NCBI RefSeq assembly: GCF_900453205.1
Contig: NZ_UGQU01000003.1
Span: 248,001-312,000 of the forward strand
DNA length: 64,000 nt
Direction: 5' to 3'
Source of the DNA: Moraxella lacunata
GTDB lineage: Bacteria; Pseudomonadota; Gammaproteobacteria; Pseudomonadales; Moraxellaceae
Position 1 is the first letter of the stretch; each line of letters opens with the position of its first letter. Shown here one piece after another: positions 8,148 to 15,485 of this stretch. Under the pieces are notes generated by a model, which did no database searches, was not told the DNA's origin, and was given only the letters and a program-made list of their open reading frames with translations. The translations under genes and the position numbers were made by a program.

Positions 8148-8513
8148 ATGATAAATGTTGAAACCATTCGTGAGTTAAGAGAGCAAAAGGACTGGACGCA
8201 AGAGCAAGTGGCGGAAAAATTAGGCATTACCAGAAATGGCTATGCCAAAATAGAAAGGGGTGAGAGTATGCCAAATTTAGAACGATTAAATGATATAGCG
8301 ACTTTATTTGGTGTTGAAGTTACTGAATTATTGGATAATAAAAAATTTGTTTGTCAAATTAGTGAAAATCATAGCAATAATTATTATAATGGCGACCAAT
8401 ATTTAATTGCCCAAATTGAAAAATTGCAATTATTCCTTTGCCATAAAGATGAATTACTTGCTCAAAAAGATAAAGAAATTGAATTATTAAGAAAACTTTT
8501 GGATAAAGTTTGA
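8148..8513 (+). CDS. XRE-family HTH transcriptional regulator
   Basis: A 121-residue regulator. The N-terminal Cro/C1-type helix-turn-helix (residues about 6-62) is clear: 'LREQKDWTQEQVAEKLGITR' then 'YAKIERGESMPNLERLNDIA'. The C-terminal third is a charged helix ('ELLAQKDKEIELLRKLLDKV') likely to form a dimerising coiled coil. The open frame extends upstream to 8103, but the ATG at 8148 gives the usual XRE N-terminus. It is divergent from the membrane-protein operon, and the 95-bp gap probably holds operators for both. Confidence 0.85.
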   Translation: MINVETIRELREQKDWTQEQVAEKLGITRNGYAKIERGESMPNLERLNDIATLFGVEVTELLDNKKFVCQISENHSNNYYNGDQYLIAQIEKLQLFLCHKDELLAQKDKEIELLRKLLDKV

Positions 8514-8526
8514 TATTTAATCGTAA

Positions 8527-8543
8527 GGTGCGTCATACGCACC
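8527..8543. repeat. GTGCGT palindromic repeat
   Basis: A GGTGCGTCATACGCACC palindrome 13 bp after the XRE gene stop. A second family member lies 86 bp further on, touching the IS110 left end. The rest of 8514-8645 is AT-rich and shows nothing else. Confidence 0.7.
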
Positions 8544-8628
8544 ACTTAATGAGATAATTATAATTGCTATTAATTTTTTATTTAATAATTATAATTACCC
8601 AATTCAAGAACTTTTATTTTTTAAAAAG

Positions 8629-8645
8629 GTGCGTAATACGCACCT
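8629..8645. repeat. GTGCGT palindromic repeat (IS target, copy 2)
   Basis: A perfect GGTGCGTAATACGCACC palindrome directly abutting the left end of IS110 copy 2. The CT of 'CACCT' would be the shared core dinucleotide between target and element. Confidence 0.75.
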
Positions 8646-8665
8646 TTGTATACCCCCTTTTAAGG

Positions 8666-8671
8666 TATAAT
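8666..8671 (+). promoter_or_regulatory. -10 box inside the IS110 left end
   Basis: A perfect TATAAT 20 bp inside the left end, immediately before the candidate bridge RNA. No good -35 is present at the linear site. In a circular form the joined ends would read TTGCTT 19 bp upstream, matching the known IS110 theme of a promoter completed at the circle junction. The same box occurs in copy 1 on the minus strand. Confidence 0.5.
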
Positions 8672-8677
8672 AAGCAA

Positions 8678-8825
8678 AAACCCGTTATCCACATCTTGTA
8701 CGCACCTTAGAACCATAAGGGCAACCACCCAAGATTAAGTTCGTGTCGTAGCTTTAAGAGTGGATAACCTTTCATCAATCAAAACCGTACAGTTGATAGA
8801 CTCTAAACCGAATACAAGGCAGGTT
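8678..8825 (+). ncRNA. Candidate IS110 bridge RNA, copy 2
   Basis: This non-coding stretch lies between the TATAAT box and the transposase start. GTTATCCAC (8684-8692) pairs perfectly with GTGGATAAC (8760-8768), enclosing an inner ATCTTG/CAAGAT hairpin. Between them TACGCACCT (8699-8707) equals the left target next to copy 2, including the CT core. GTAG (8748-8751) is complementary to the CTAC on the right of both insertion sites. Downstream, TACAGTTG (8788-8795) equals the element's right end at 9919-9926, and ATACAAGG (8812-8819) can pair with the left end CTTTGTAT, one pair being G:T. This layout of target loop then donor loop is that of the IS621 bridge RNA. Confidence 0.65.
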
Positions 8826-8826
8826 A

Positions 8827-9864
8827 ATGATGAATAATGCTAAACAAACCAAAAATACCAAGCAAACCAAAACCAATGTAGCGAACAAGCCCAATGAACC
8901 CATTTACTGTGGCATTGATGTGGGCAAAAAGGTCTTTGTGGTATCACTTTCTTGTAAGGATAAAACCAAAACCTTTTCAAACACTGGGGGCGACATCAAA
9001 CAAGCGATGGCTTATCTTAATACCAATGCAGGCACAAACCTAGCTTTGGTAGTACTTGAAAGTACAGGCGGATTAGAAATCCCCCTTGCCAAAGCCCTGT
9101 ATCAATCAGGCTTTAATGTGGTGATTGCCAATCCTAATAAAACCAGCCAGTTTGCTAAGTCTTATTCTAATGCTAAGACAGATAACCAAGATGCCAAAAT
9201 GCTTGCTCTTTATGCCAAGTTTTTAAGTCTTGATGAGAGCAAACTTACTCATTTGCTCTATGTCCCACCAAGCGAAGAGCAAGAACGCTTAGAGGCATTG
9301 GTAGTACGCCGTCATCAGCTTGTGGCAATGCGTGTACAAGAAAAGAACCGTATTTGGCAAATTCATCAAAGTCAGCTTGAGAGTGTTAAACAAGTCATTG
9401 CTTACCTTGATGAACAGATTGCTAAGTTAGAACAAGACATCGACACCCTAAGCAAACATTTTGATGACACCACAAAAAAGTTTAAAGACATCAAGGGGAT
9501 TGGTGGTGTTACTGTCGCTACCTTGATGTCAATGTTACCTGAACTTGGTACATTAAGCAATAAAGAAATCGCCTCCTTAGTGGGCGTTGCCCCACACCCC
9601 AAAGAAAGTGGCACACTTAAATACAAGAGCCATTGCAAAGGGGGTAGGCAATCGGTTCGTAATGTCTTATACAATGCCACCAATGTGGCAAGACAATATG
9701 AACCCAAATTTAAACAGTTTTATGAGCGTTTGATAGGCAAAGGCAAACCCTTTAAAGTTGCCATCAACGCTTGTATGCGTAAACTCCTAATCGTCATTAA
9801 CGCCATTGTTAGAAATGACAGTGTTTGGCAAGCGGATTATCATCTTAATCTTAGCGTTAAGTAA
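8827..9864 (+). CDS. IS110-family transposase (DEDD recombinase)
   Basis: A 345-residue protein identical to the copy-1 transposase. It has the N-terminal DEDD RuvC-like domain ('CGIDVGKKVFVVSL', 'LESTGGLEIPLAKAL', 'KTDNQDAKMLALYA'), a coiled-coil linker and a C-terminal Tnp domain with 'GIGGVTVATLMSML' and the serine region 'KESGTLKYKS'. The start ATGATG follows AGGCAGGTTA. The long 5' and short 3' (about 65 bp) non-coding ends match the IS110 group rather than the IS1111 group. The two copies being identical implies recent transposition or gene conversion. Confidence 0.93.
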   Translation: MMNNAKQTKNTKQTKTNVANKPNEPIYCGIDVGKKVFVVSLSCKDKTKTFSNTGGDIKQAMAYLNTNAGTNLALVVLESTGGLEIPLAKALYQSGFNVVIANPNKTSQFAKSYSNAKTDNQDAKMLALYAKFLSLDESKLTHLLYVPPSEEQERLEALVVRRHQLVAMRVQEKNRIWQIHQSQLESVKQVIAYLDEQIAKLEQDIDTLSKHFDDTTKKFKDIKGIGGVTVATLMSMLPELGTLSNKEIASLVGVAPHPKESGTLKYKSHCKGGRQSVRNVLYNATNVARQYEPKFKQFYERLIGKGKPFKVAINACMRKLLIVINAIVRNDSVWQADYHLNLSVK

Positions 9865-9950
9865 CATCCACAAGCCAACAAAGTTAATGAGGGTTGGTGG
9901 TACTGTATTCTTTAGGGATACAGTTGCTACACATTGAACAAATTTTTAAA

Positions 9951-10310
9951 ATGAAAGCAGAAATCAAAGAAATTTTAGAAACTGAAAATTTTGGCTATTT
10001 AAAGGATTATTATCCTGAAAATCCCAATGATTTTTGTATCAATATTAGTATGGAAATTGGTATATTTGGTCAAGAAGGTACGGATTATTTTTATACCAGT
10101 ATTTGTTCTTTTGATTATTTAAATCAATTAAAAGGACAGCAAAAAACTTTTCATCAAAGAGAGTTGATAATTATGGAAAAATATGATTATCAAGCCATTA
10201 TGGCACATTTAAATCGCATTGTTACAATGTATGATGAAAATGATTGGCATACTTTGGCAAATCAATTAAACAAATATTTTTTGTGGGAATTTGATGATTA
10301 TCGCCCTTAG
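9951..10310 (+). CDS. Imm8-like immunity protein
   Basis: A 119-residue soluble acidic protein starting MKAEIKEILETENFGYLKDY. The N-terminal pattern of 'MKAEIK' followed by 'YYPENPNDFCINISMEIG', and then a fold rich in beta strands ending in a long helix, resembles the Imm8 family of polymorphic-toxin immunity proteins. Family recognition is by eye. The start at 9951 is only 21 bp after the IS110 right end, so the IS has cut it off from its native promoter and from any cognate toxin gene. No toxin is present nearby, so it is probably an orphan. Confidence 0.6.
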   Translation: MKAEIKEILETENFGYLKDYYPENPNDFCINISMEIGIFGQEGTDYFYTSICSFDYLNQLKGQQKTFHQRELIIMEKYDYQAIMAHLNRIVTMYDENDWHTLANQLNKYFLWEFDDYRP

Positions 10311-10353
10311 ATGAATTTTTTAACTAACTATTTTATTTGAACGGAAAAACCCT

Positions 10354-11682
10354 ATGAAATACAAACTCACCCCAAGCAACACTTTTACAGGCACACATAA
10401 AGTCGCTCCTGACAAATCCATTTCGCACCGCTGTATTATGTTTGGTTCTTTGGCAAATGGCGTAACTCGTGTTACGAATTTCCTAGAAGGCGAAGACGCA
10501 CTCTCAACCCTACAAGCCTTTAAAGATATGGGCGTACGGATAGACCGAGATGGCGATAAGGTAACGATTTATGGCGTGGGAATGCACGGACTAAAAGCCC
10601 CCGCCAAACCGCTTGATATGGGCAACTCTGGCACAAGTATGAGGCTACTGGCTGGGATTTTGTCCGCTCAGAGCTTTGACAGCACGATGATTGGCGACCC
10701 AAGCCTATCCAAACGCCCAATGGAGCGAGTCGCCAAACCCTTACGCCAAATGGGGGCGGTTGTGGCGACCACAGGCGAGCGTGGCACACCGCCAATCACA
10801 ATCACAGGCAATCAGACCCTAAATGCCATCACTTATGATATGCCTATGGCGTCCGCTCAGGTCAAATCCTGCCTGCTTTTGGCAGGTCTATGGGCAGATG
10901 GCGAGACGGTGGTGGTAGAGCCAGAGATTACACGAGACCACACCGAGCGAATGCTGACCGCTTTTGGTTATGAGGTTAAGGTTACGCCTATGGGGCACGG
11001 CAACGAAATCCGTGTCAAGGGCGGTGGGGAGCTTGTGGCGTGTGATATTGAAGTGCCTGCAGATATTTCAAGCAGTGCGTTTTTTATGGTGGCAGGTCTG
11101 ATAGCAGGGCGTGGCGATGTGGTGCTACCTAAGGTGGGTATCAATCCGACCAGAACAGGGGTCATTGATATTTTACGCCTGATGGGGGCGGATATAACGC
11201 TTAAAAATCAAACAATGGTTGGTGGCGAGCCTGTGGCTGACATTTGTGTCAAATCAAGTCAATTACACGGCATTGAGATTCCTTTGCACCTTGTACCGCT
11301 GGCGATTGATGAATTTCCTGTGATTTTTGTGGCAAGTGCCTGTGCGACTGGCAAGACCATTTTGCGTGGGGCAGAAGAGCTTAGAGTCAAAGAATCTGAC
11401 CGCATTCAAGTCATGGCGGACGGTCTTGCCACGCTTGGCATTGATTGCACGGTGCTTGATGACGGCATTGAGATTGTCGGGCGTGGCGGACACGAATTTG
11501 TGTTTGGTGGTGGGGAGATTGAATCGCACCACGACCATAGAATTGCAATGAGCTTTGCGGTAGCGAGCCTGCGAGCGTCTGATGAGATTGTGATTAACGG
11601 CACAGAAACGGTGGCGACAAGTTTTCCGAATTTTGCCAAGTTGGTAAAAGAAGCGGGGCTGAATTTGGAAGTGGTTGAATAA
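10354..11682 (+). CDS. aroA: 3-phosphoshikimate 1-carboxyvinyltransferase (EPSP synthase)
   Basis: This 442-residue enzyme joins phosphoenolpyruvate to shikimate-3-phosphate in the sixth step of the shikimate pathway. Visible motifs are 'APDKSISHRCIMFGSLANG' (S3P binding), 'LDMGNSGTSMRLLAGILSAQ' (PEP/glyphosate loop), 'RPMERVAKPLRQMGA', 'ELRVKESDRIQVMADGL' and 'DHRIAMSFAVASL'. The two-domain fold is complete. The loop reads GNSGTSMRLL rather than the enterobacterial GNAGTAMRPL, nearer to class II forms. Its stop overlaps the ATG of a PIN-toxin gene (TAATG). Confidence 0.95.
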   Translation: MKYKLTPSNTFTGTHKVAPDKSISHRCIMFGSLANGVTRVTNFLEGEDALSTLQAFKDMGVRIDRDGDKVTIYGVGMHGLKAPAKPLDMGNSGTSMRLLAGILSAQSFDSTMIGDPSLSKRPMERVAKPLRQMGAVVATTGERGTPPITITGNQTLNAITYDMPMASAQVKSCLLLAGLWADGETVVVEPEITRDHTERMLTAFGYEVKVTPMGHGNEIRVKGGGELVACDIEVPADISSSAFFMVAGLIAGRGDVVLPKVGINPTRTGVIDILRLMGADITLKNQTMVGGEPVADICVKSSQLHGIEIPLHLVPLAIDEFPVIFVASACATGKTILRGAEELRVKESDRIQVMADGLATLGIDCTVLDDGIEIVGRGGHEFVFGGGEIESHHDHRIAMSFAVASLRASDEIVINGTETVATSFPNFAKLVKEAGLNLEVVE

Positions 11683-12080
11683 TGAAAAATATCATTGTTG
11701 ATGCCAATATTTTGATTGCAATTGGATTGAATTTTTCTGAAAAACCGACCATTATTCAAGGGACAAAAGGGGCAAATTTATTTGCTCCGATTGTATTGCC
11801 TTTTGAAATTGGCAACGCATTATCAGCAATGGTTAAAAGAGAGCAAATCCAAATTGATGAAGCGAATGAATGTTGGCAAACCATACAATCTTTTCCTGTG
11901 CAATTATTAAAATTTGATATGCAACAAGCAATTAACCTTGCTTTTGCCAACAATAGTTATGCCTACGACGCTTATTATTTGCAATTGGCATTAGAAACTG
12001 GATTTTCTTTATTTACCTTTGATAAGAAAATGCAAAATATTGCCAATTCTTTATCCATTCCCTTAATAGAAGGAAAATAA
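11682..12080 (+). CDS. vapC: PIN-domain toxin, VapC family
   Basis: A 132-residue PIN-domain protein with acidic residues at the family positions: Asp7 in 'NIIVDANILIA', Glu in 'PFEIGNALSAM', Asp in 'SYAYDAYYLQLA' and Asp in 'FTFDKKM'. It is predicted to be an RNase toxin. It precedes its antitoxin by one base, the reverse of the usual antitoxin-first order. Its ATG overlaps the aroA stop, so it is likely expressed by read-through from aroA. It is only distantly similar to the VapC at 4622. Confidence 0.82.
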   Translation: MKNIIVDANILIAIGLNFSEKPTIIQGTKGANLFAPIVLPFEIGNALSAMVKREQIQIDEANECWQTIQSFPVQLLKFDMQQAINLAFANNSYAYDAYYLQLALETGFSLFTFDKKMQNIANSLSIPLIEGK

Positions 12081-12081
12081 T

Positions 12082-12312
12082 ATGCAAACTTTATCTGTAC
12101 AAAATTTTCAAAAATCTTTTAATGAAATCATTCACATTGCCAAAAAAGAACCAATAGAGGTGAGTGCTGATGATGGTACAGTTTTTGTTTTTCAAATAAA
12201 AAAAGAATTTTACGAACAAAAATCGCCCCTTGATGTTGAAGGTGTAAAAACCAAAAAACAACTTTGTATGGCGGATTTGATGAGTGCGGTTGAAGAAAGC
12301 CGAAATCGATAA
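12082..12312 (+). CDS. Phd/YefM-like antitoxin
   Basis: A 76-residue protein. The N-terminus 'MQTLSVQNFQKSFNEIIHIA' then 'KKEPIEVSADDGTVFVF' follows the Phd/YefM pattern (short strand, helix, then a hairpin with 'EPI.V'). The C-terminal part is charged and would bind the toxin. It starts two bases after the PIN-toxin stop, so the pair is one unit. The gene after it, rarD, starts 8 bp later. Confidence 0.7.
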   Translation: MQTLSVQNFQKSFNEIIHIAKKEPIEVSADDGTVFVFQIKKEFYEQKSPLDVEGVKTKKQLCMADLMSAVEESRNR

Positions 12313-12320
12313 TTAAAAAA

Positions 12321-13199
12321 ATGCAAACCAATCAACAAAAAGGCATAGTATTAGGATTAACCGCCTATTTTATTTGGAGTTTATTTCCATTTTATTTTAA
12401 GGAGTTAAGTCATTATCATGCCATAGAAGTCATCGGTCATCGTTTAATTTGGACTTGTGTGCTTTTATTGTTATTTCTAATCCTCAAAAAACATTGGCAA
12501 GCCATCACGCTCATTAAGCAAAACCCCAAAATCATTTTTTGGACTTTTATTTCAGGTGTGCTGATTGCAATTAATTGGCTCACTTATGTATGGGCGGTGG
12601 GGCATGATAGGATTATCGATGCCAGTTTGGGTTATTTTATCAGTCCTTTAATGGGGGTGGCATTATCATTTTTTATTTTAAAAGAGCGACTTAGACCCTT
12701 ACAATTCTTGGCGATTGCTTTGGCATTTATTGCGGTATTTATTCAAGTGGTAATGCTTGGATTTTTACCCATTGTGTCTTTATTATTGGCACTAAGCTTT
12801 GCATTTTATGGGCTGATGCAAAAACGCACGCCACTTGACAGTATTTCGGCATTGTTTTTGGAAACTGCCATGCTTGTGCCATTTTGTGTGGTGTGGTTTA
12901 TGACTCATGATGTGCCAAGCAGTGAACCATCATTTTGGGTATCCCATGATATTTGGCTATTAATGCTCGCAGGCCCTATTACTTTAATTCCGTTATTATT
13001 ATATAATCAATCCACCAAACTCGTGAATTTTAATACCCTAAGTTTCATGCAATATATTACGCCCACATCAGTATTTATGATTGCGGTGTTTTATTATCAT
13101 GAACCCATTGACAGTAAAAGACTGCTGGTATTTGGACTAATTTGGCTTGGGCTTATCATATTTAGTATTGATATTTTAAAACATAGGAAGTCATCATGA
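12321..13199 (+). CDS. rarD: EamA-family permease RarD
   Basis: A 292-residue inner-membrane protein with ten predicted transmembrane helices in two EamA repeats. RarD-type features include 'GLTAYFIWSLFPFYFKELSH', 'EVIGHRLIWTCVLLLLF' and 'VNFNTLSFMQYITPTSVFMI'. RarD proteins are drug/metabolite superfamily transporters whose natural substrate is not settled. Its stop overlaps the folB ATG (ATGA), indicating an operon rarD-folB-folK. Confidence 0.88.
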   Translation: MQTNQQKGIVLGLTAYFIWSLFPFYFKELSHYHAIEVIGHRLIWTCVLLLLFLILKKHWQAITLIKQNPKIIFWTFISGVLIAINWLTYVWAVGHDRIIDASLGYFISPLMGVALSFFILKERLRPLQFLAIALAFIAVFIQVVMLGFLPIVSLLLALSFAFYGLMQKRTPLDSISALFLETAMLVPFCVVWFMTHDVPSSEPSFWVSHDIWLLMLAGPITLIPLLLYNQSTKLVNFNTLSFMQYITPTSVFMIAVFYYHEPIDSKRLLVFGLIWLGLIIFSIDILKHRKSS

Positions 13200-13555
13200 A
13201 TGATATTGTGTTTATTAAATCCTTAGAAATAAATACGCTCATCGGTGTCTATGATTGGGAGCGAGCCATTAAACAATCACTGGTAATAGATTGTGAAATG
13301 GTGTGCGACATGACACAGGCAAGCCAGACTGATGATGTGGCGTATGCCATCAATTATAAAACGGTGTGCGAAGACATAGAACGGCTATGCCACAAGATAC
13401 AGGCGAAGTTATTGGAAAAACTTGCCGAAGAGATTTGTACATACTTGCTCGCCCATTATCCTTGCCAAACCATTACGCTTACCATTCATAAGCCCAATGC
13501 CATAAAACAAGCCGAAAGCGTGGGCGTAAAAATCATTCGCCATAAATCTGCATAA
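13196..13555 (+). CDS. folB: Dihydroneopterin aldolase
   Basis: This 119-residue enzyme cleaves 7,8-dihydroneopterin to 6-hydroxymethyl-dihydropterin in folate synthesis. The family N-terminus 'IVFIKSLEINTLIGVYDWER' holds the substrate-binding region with the conserved Glu22. 'DDVAYAINYKTVCEDIERL' holds the active-site Tyr, and 'LLEKLAEEI' and 'TLTIHKPNAI' complete the T-fold. Length is normal. It overlaps rarD and lies 15 bp before folK, the next pathway step. Confidence 0.93.
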   Translation: MNDIVFIKSLEINTLIGVYDWERAIKQSLVIDCEMVCDMTQASQTDDVAYAINYKTVCEDIERLCHKIQAKLLEKLAEEICTYLLAHYPCQTITLTIHKPNAIKQAESVGVKIIRHKSA

Positions 13556-13570
13556 GTATTTTAATTAAAA

Positions 13571-13999
13571 ATGATACGCCAATATATCATCGCCTTAGGC
13601 AGTAATCATGATAGCCAGATGAGTTTTAAAATCGCCCTTGATGAATTAAAGTCATGGGGCGATGTGGACTTGTCGTCTGTAATCATTGGTAAAGATTTTA
13701 CAGGCAAAACAGAACTCATCTATCATAATGCCGTGATAATGATAAAGTTATACAAGCCGATGAATTATGATGAATTTAATGGCGTATTAAAAAACATAGA
13801 AACACAATGCGGACGAGAGCAGGATAATTTAAAAAAGGACAGTTTAAAAAAAGTGACTATTTTAAAAGTGCCTATGGATTTGGATATTTTGGCGTATTAT
13901 GAAAATGATGAATGGTTTATTATTAAAAAACGCTTGCCCTTTAAAAATCATGAAAAAACGGGACTGATTGAAATCGCCCCGTTTTTATTAATTGATTAA
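13571..13999 (+). CDS. folK: HPPK (6-hydroxymethyl-dihydropterin pyrophosphokinase), divergent
   Basis: At 142 residues it is slightly shorter than E. coli HPPK (about 159). The N-terminus 'MIRQYIIALGSNHDSQMSFK' fits 'ALGSN', and 'NAVIMIKLYKPMNYDEFNGV' and 'IETQCGR' match the central strands. 'VPMDLDILAYY' contains the two Mg-binding aspartates. Conserved arginine-rich loop residues are fewer than usual, so activity is likely but not certain. Its TAA stop lies inside the 8-bp target duplication of MITE copy B, so that element inserted exactly at the gene end. Confidence 0.82.
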   Translation: MIRQYIIALGSNHDSQMSFKIALDELKSWGDVDLSSVIIGKDFTGKTELIYHNAVIMIKLYKPMNYDEFNGVLKNIETQCGREQDNLKKDSLKKVTILKVPMDLDILAYYENDEWFIIKKRLPFKNHEKTGLIEIAPFLLID

Positions 14000-14001
14000 T
14001 T

Positions 14002-14142
14002 GGTATTGTTAATTAACCATACCTTTGGGTATATTTGTAGGGGAAAATCACATTTGCCCTGTGATAAAGTGTTGATTTTTGGGCGAATGTAATTCGCCCC
14101 TACACGTCCAAATTTTAGAATATATCTTTATTGAACAATACC
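14002..14142. repeat. MITE-like element, copy B (141 bp, perfect 8-bp TSD)
   Basis: Same structure as 4200-4339: GGTATTGTTAATTAACC at the left, GAACAATACC at the right, and the internal GGGCGAATGTAATTCGCCC hairpin. It is flanked by a perfect direct repeat GATTAATT (13994-14001 and 14143-14150), good evidence for insertion of a discrete mobile unit. There is no coding capacity. Confidence 0.82.
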
Positions 14143-14173
14143 GATTAATTAATTTACGAATAAAACCAATTCA

Positions 14174-15469
14174 TCAATTTATCTGGTCAACATTTCGCTC
14201 ATTTAATGCGTCTCGCCATTCATTGACATAACCGCCACTGTGTAAGATTTTGACAATCACGCCATAATCGCTATTTTGGCGAATCAAATCTACTTTGCGA
14301 AGTACGCCCCTATCAGGCAGGATACGGCAGTCCACGCCGAGTAGGATTTGGGCGTGTAGGGTGCTGGCGATTTGGGTGAGATACAGCACGTCTTCTTTGG
14401 TATCAACCGCCCCTAAGTTTTTGACATCATCGGTCAGTCCGTGCCATAGCTCATCATCGCTTGCCCACTCTAAGGTTGCCACGACTTTTTTGTGAGTGCT
14501 AAGGGCGGTTTTGGTGGGTGTTGGCGTGCGTGGGGTGAAGTCGTCTTTATCAACAATGGTTTGGTTAAAGGTGCGAAGTAAGTTTTCGTAATAATATAAA
14601 TTGGGATCAATGGCAAAACGCTCACGGGCATTAAAATGGCACAGCAGGTAAGCACACAGGCGGGGTATCATGCCATAGACCACCACGGACAACATCATGA
14701 GTGTGGCAAGGCGAGCAGGGGGAACATCGCCCCGAGATAGGCTGATTTGGCTGGGTAGTTCAAAACCAAACAGGCTCGGCACAAAGCCCAAACCCTTTAA
14801 AATCATGGCAAAATGGCTTTGGGATAACAGCGTGGACTCCCACATAAAGGCATAGCTTTTGAACAAAAACAGCATGAGCAGGGCAAGCACACTGCCTGCC
14901 AAGCCACAGAGCCACGCCTTGTGAATGACTTTGCCGATTTGCCATGCGGTGTTTTTTTGAAATTCTTCTTGATAGATGTCAAAGGCTTCACTTTCTATGG
15001 CGGATTTGGGGCGAAGTCGGTCTAGTATGCCATAAATACCAGAATAGCGGTTGGGGTTGTTTAGCCTCACAAACCACAAAATAAGCGTAACCGTATGCCA
15101 GCCGAGCAGTCCAAGCAGTACATAGAAAAAATTAACCACGTGCGTGCTAAGCAGTCCAAGCACGCCCACAAACCCGACCACGAACGAGATACCTGCATAG
15201 AGCCTGCCGACACCCTTCACCAAAAAATCGCCTTTGTGCAGGGCGGTTTGTAAGTCGCCTTGACTGTCCATGAGCGTGGCACGATAGATGAGCTTATCGG
15301 TGGGCGTGCCGTCTGATGAGCGAGCAAGGTCGGTGGCAACTTTGGGGTCGGTGGCAAAGATAAAGCCTGACTTCTCTAAGCGTCTGACTAGGTCAAGCTG
15401 TTTGTGCGTGGCAGGGTCTATCTCATGGGCATTACCCAGATTTTCTAGGCGAATATTTTCTAATGACAT
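14174..15469 (-). CDS. Multipass membrane protein, DUF2868-like
   Basis: A 431-residue protein. A soluble N-terminal part of about 90 residues is followed by paired hydrophobic helices near residues 90-135, further helices near 185-215, 225-240 and 260-285, and a cytoplasmic C-terminal half. This layout resembles DUF2868 proteins, which often neighbour a DUF3482 GTPase; no such partner is present here. It follows the RnfB-like gene by 16 bp on the same strand. Function unknown. Confidence 0.6.
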   Translation of the reverse strand: MSLENIRLENLGNAHEIDPATHKQLDLVRRLEKSGFIFATDPKVATDLARSSDGTPTDKLIYRATLMDSQGDLQTALHKGDFLVKGVGRLYAGISFVVGFVGVLGLLSTHVVNFFYVLLGLLGWHTVTLILWFVRLNNPNRYSGIYGILDRLRPKSAIESEAFDIYQEEFQKNTAWQIGKVIHKAWLCGLAGSVLALLMLFLFKSYAFMWESTLLSQSHFAMILKGLGFVPSLFGFELPSQISLSRGDVPPARLATLMMLSVVVYGMIPRLCAYLLCHFNARERFAIDPNLYYYENLLRTFNQTIVDKDDFTPRTPTPTKTALSTHKKVVATLEWASDDELWHGLTDDVKNLGAVDTKEDVLYLTQIASTLHAQILLGVDCRILPDRGVLRKVDLIRQNSDYGVIVKILHSGGYVNEWRDALNERNVDQIN

Positions 15470-15485
15470 GGCGTGGCTCGTGGGG

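Larger units (their letters stand above)
8646..9928 (+). mobile_element. IS110-family insertion sequence, copy 2
   Basis: A 1283-bp element identical by eye to the inverted copy at 1430-2712. The left flank is TACGCAC-CT and the right flank is CT-ACACATTG. In copy 1 the flanks are TACACAC-CT and CT-ACTATTG. The two sites therefore share the palindrome half, the CT core and a following AC. The two copies form 1.28-kb inverted repeats around pheA, tyrA and the XRE island. Confidence 0.88.

Noticed and set aside
5046-11682. A tyrA-aroA fusion gene disrupted by insertions
   Set aside because: Fusions exist in relatives, but here tyrA has its own stop, the duplicate 3' end also stops, and aroA has its own start and ribosome-site region, so a disrupted fusion cannot be shown from this window.
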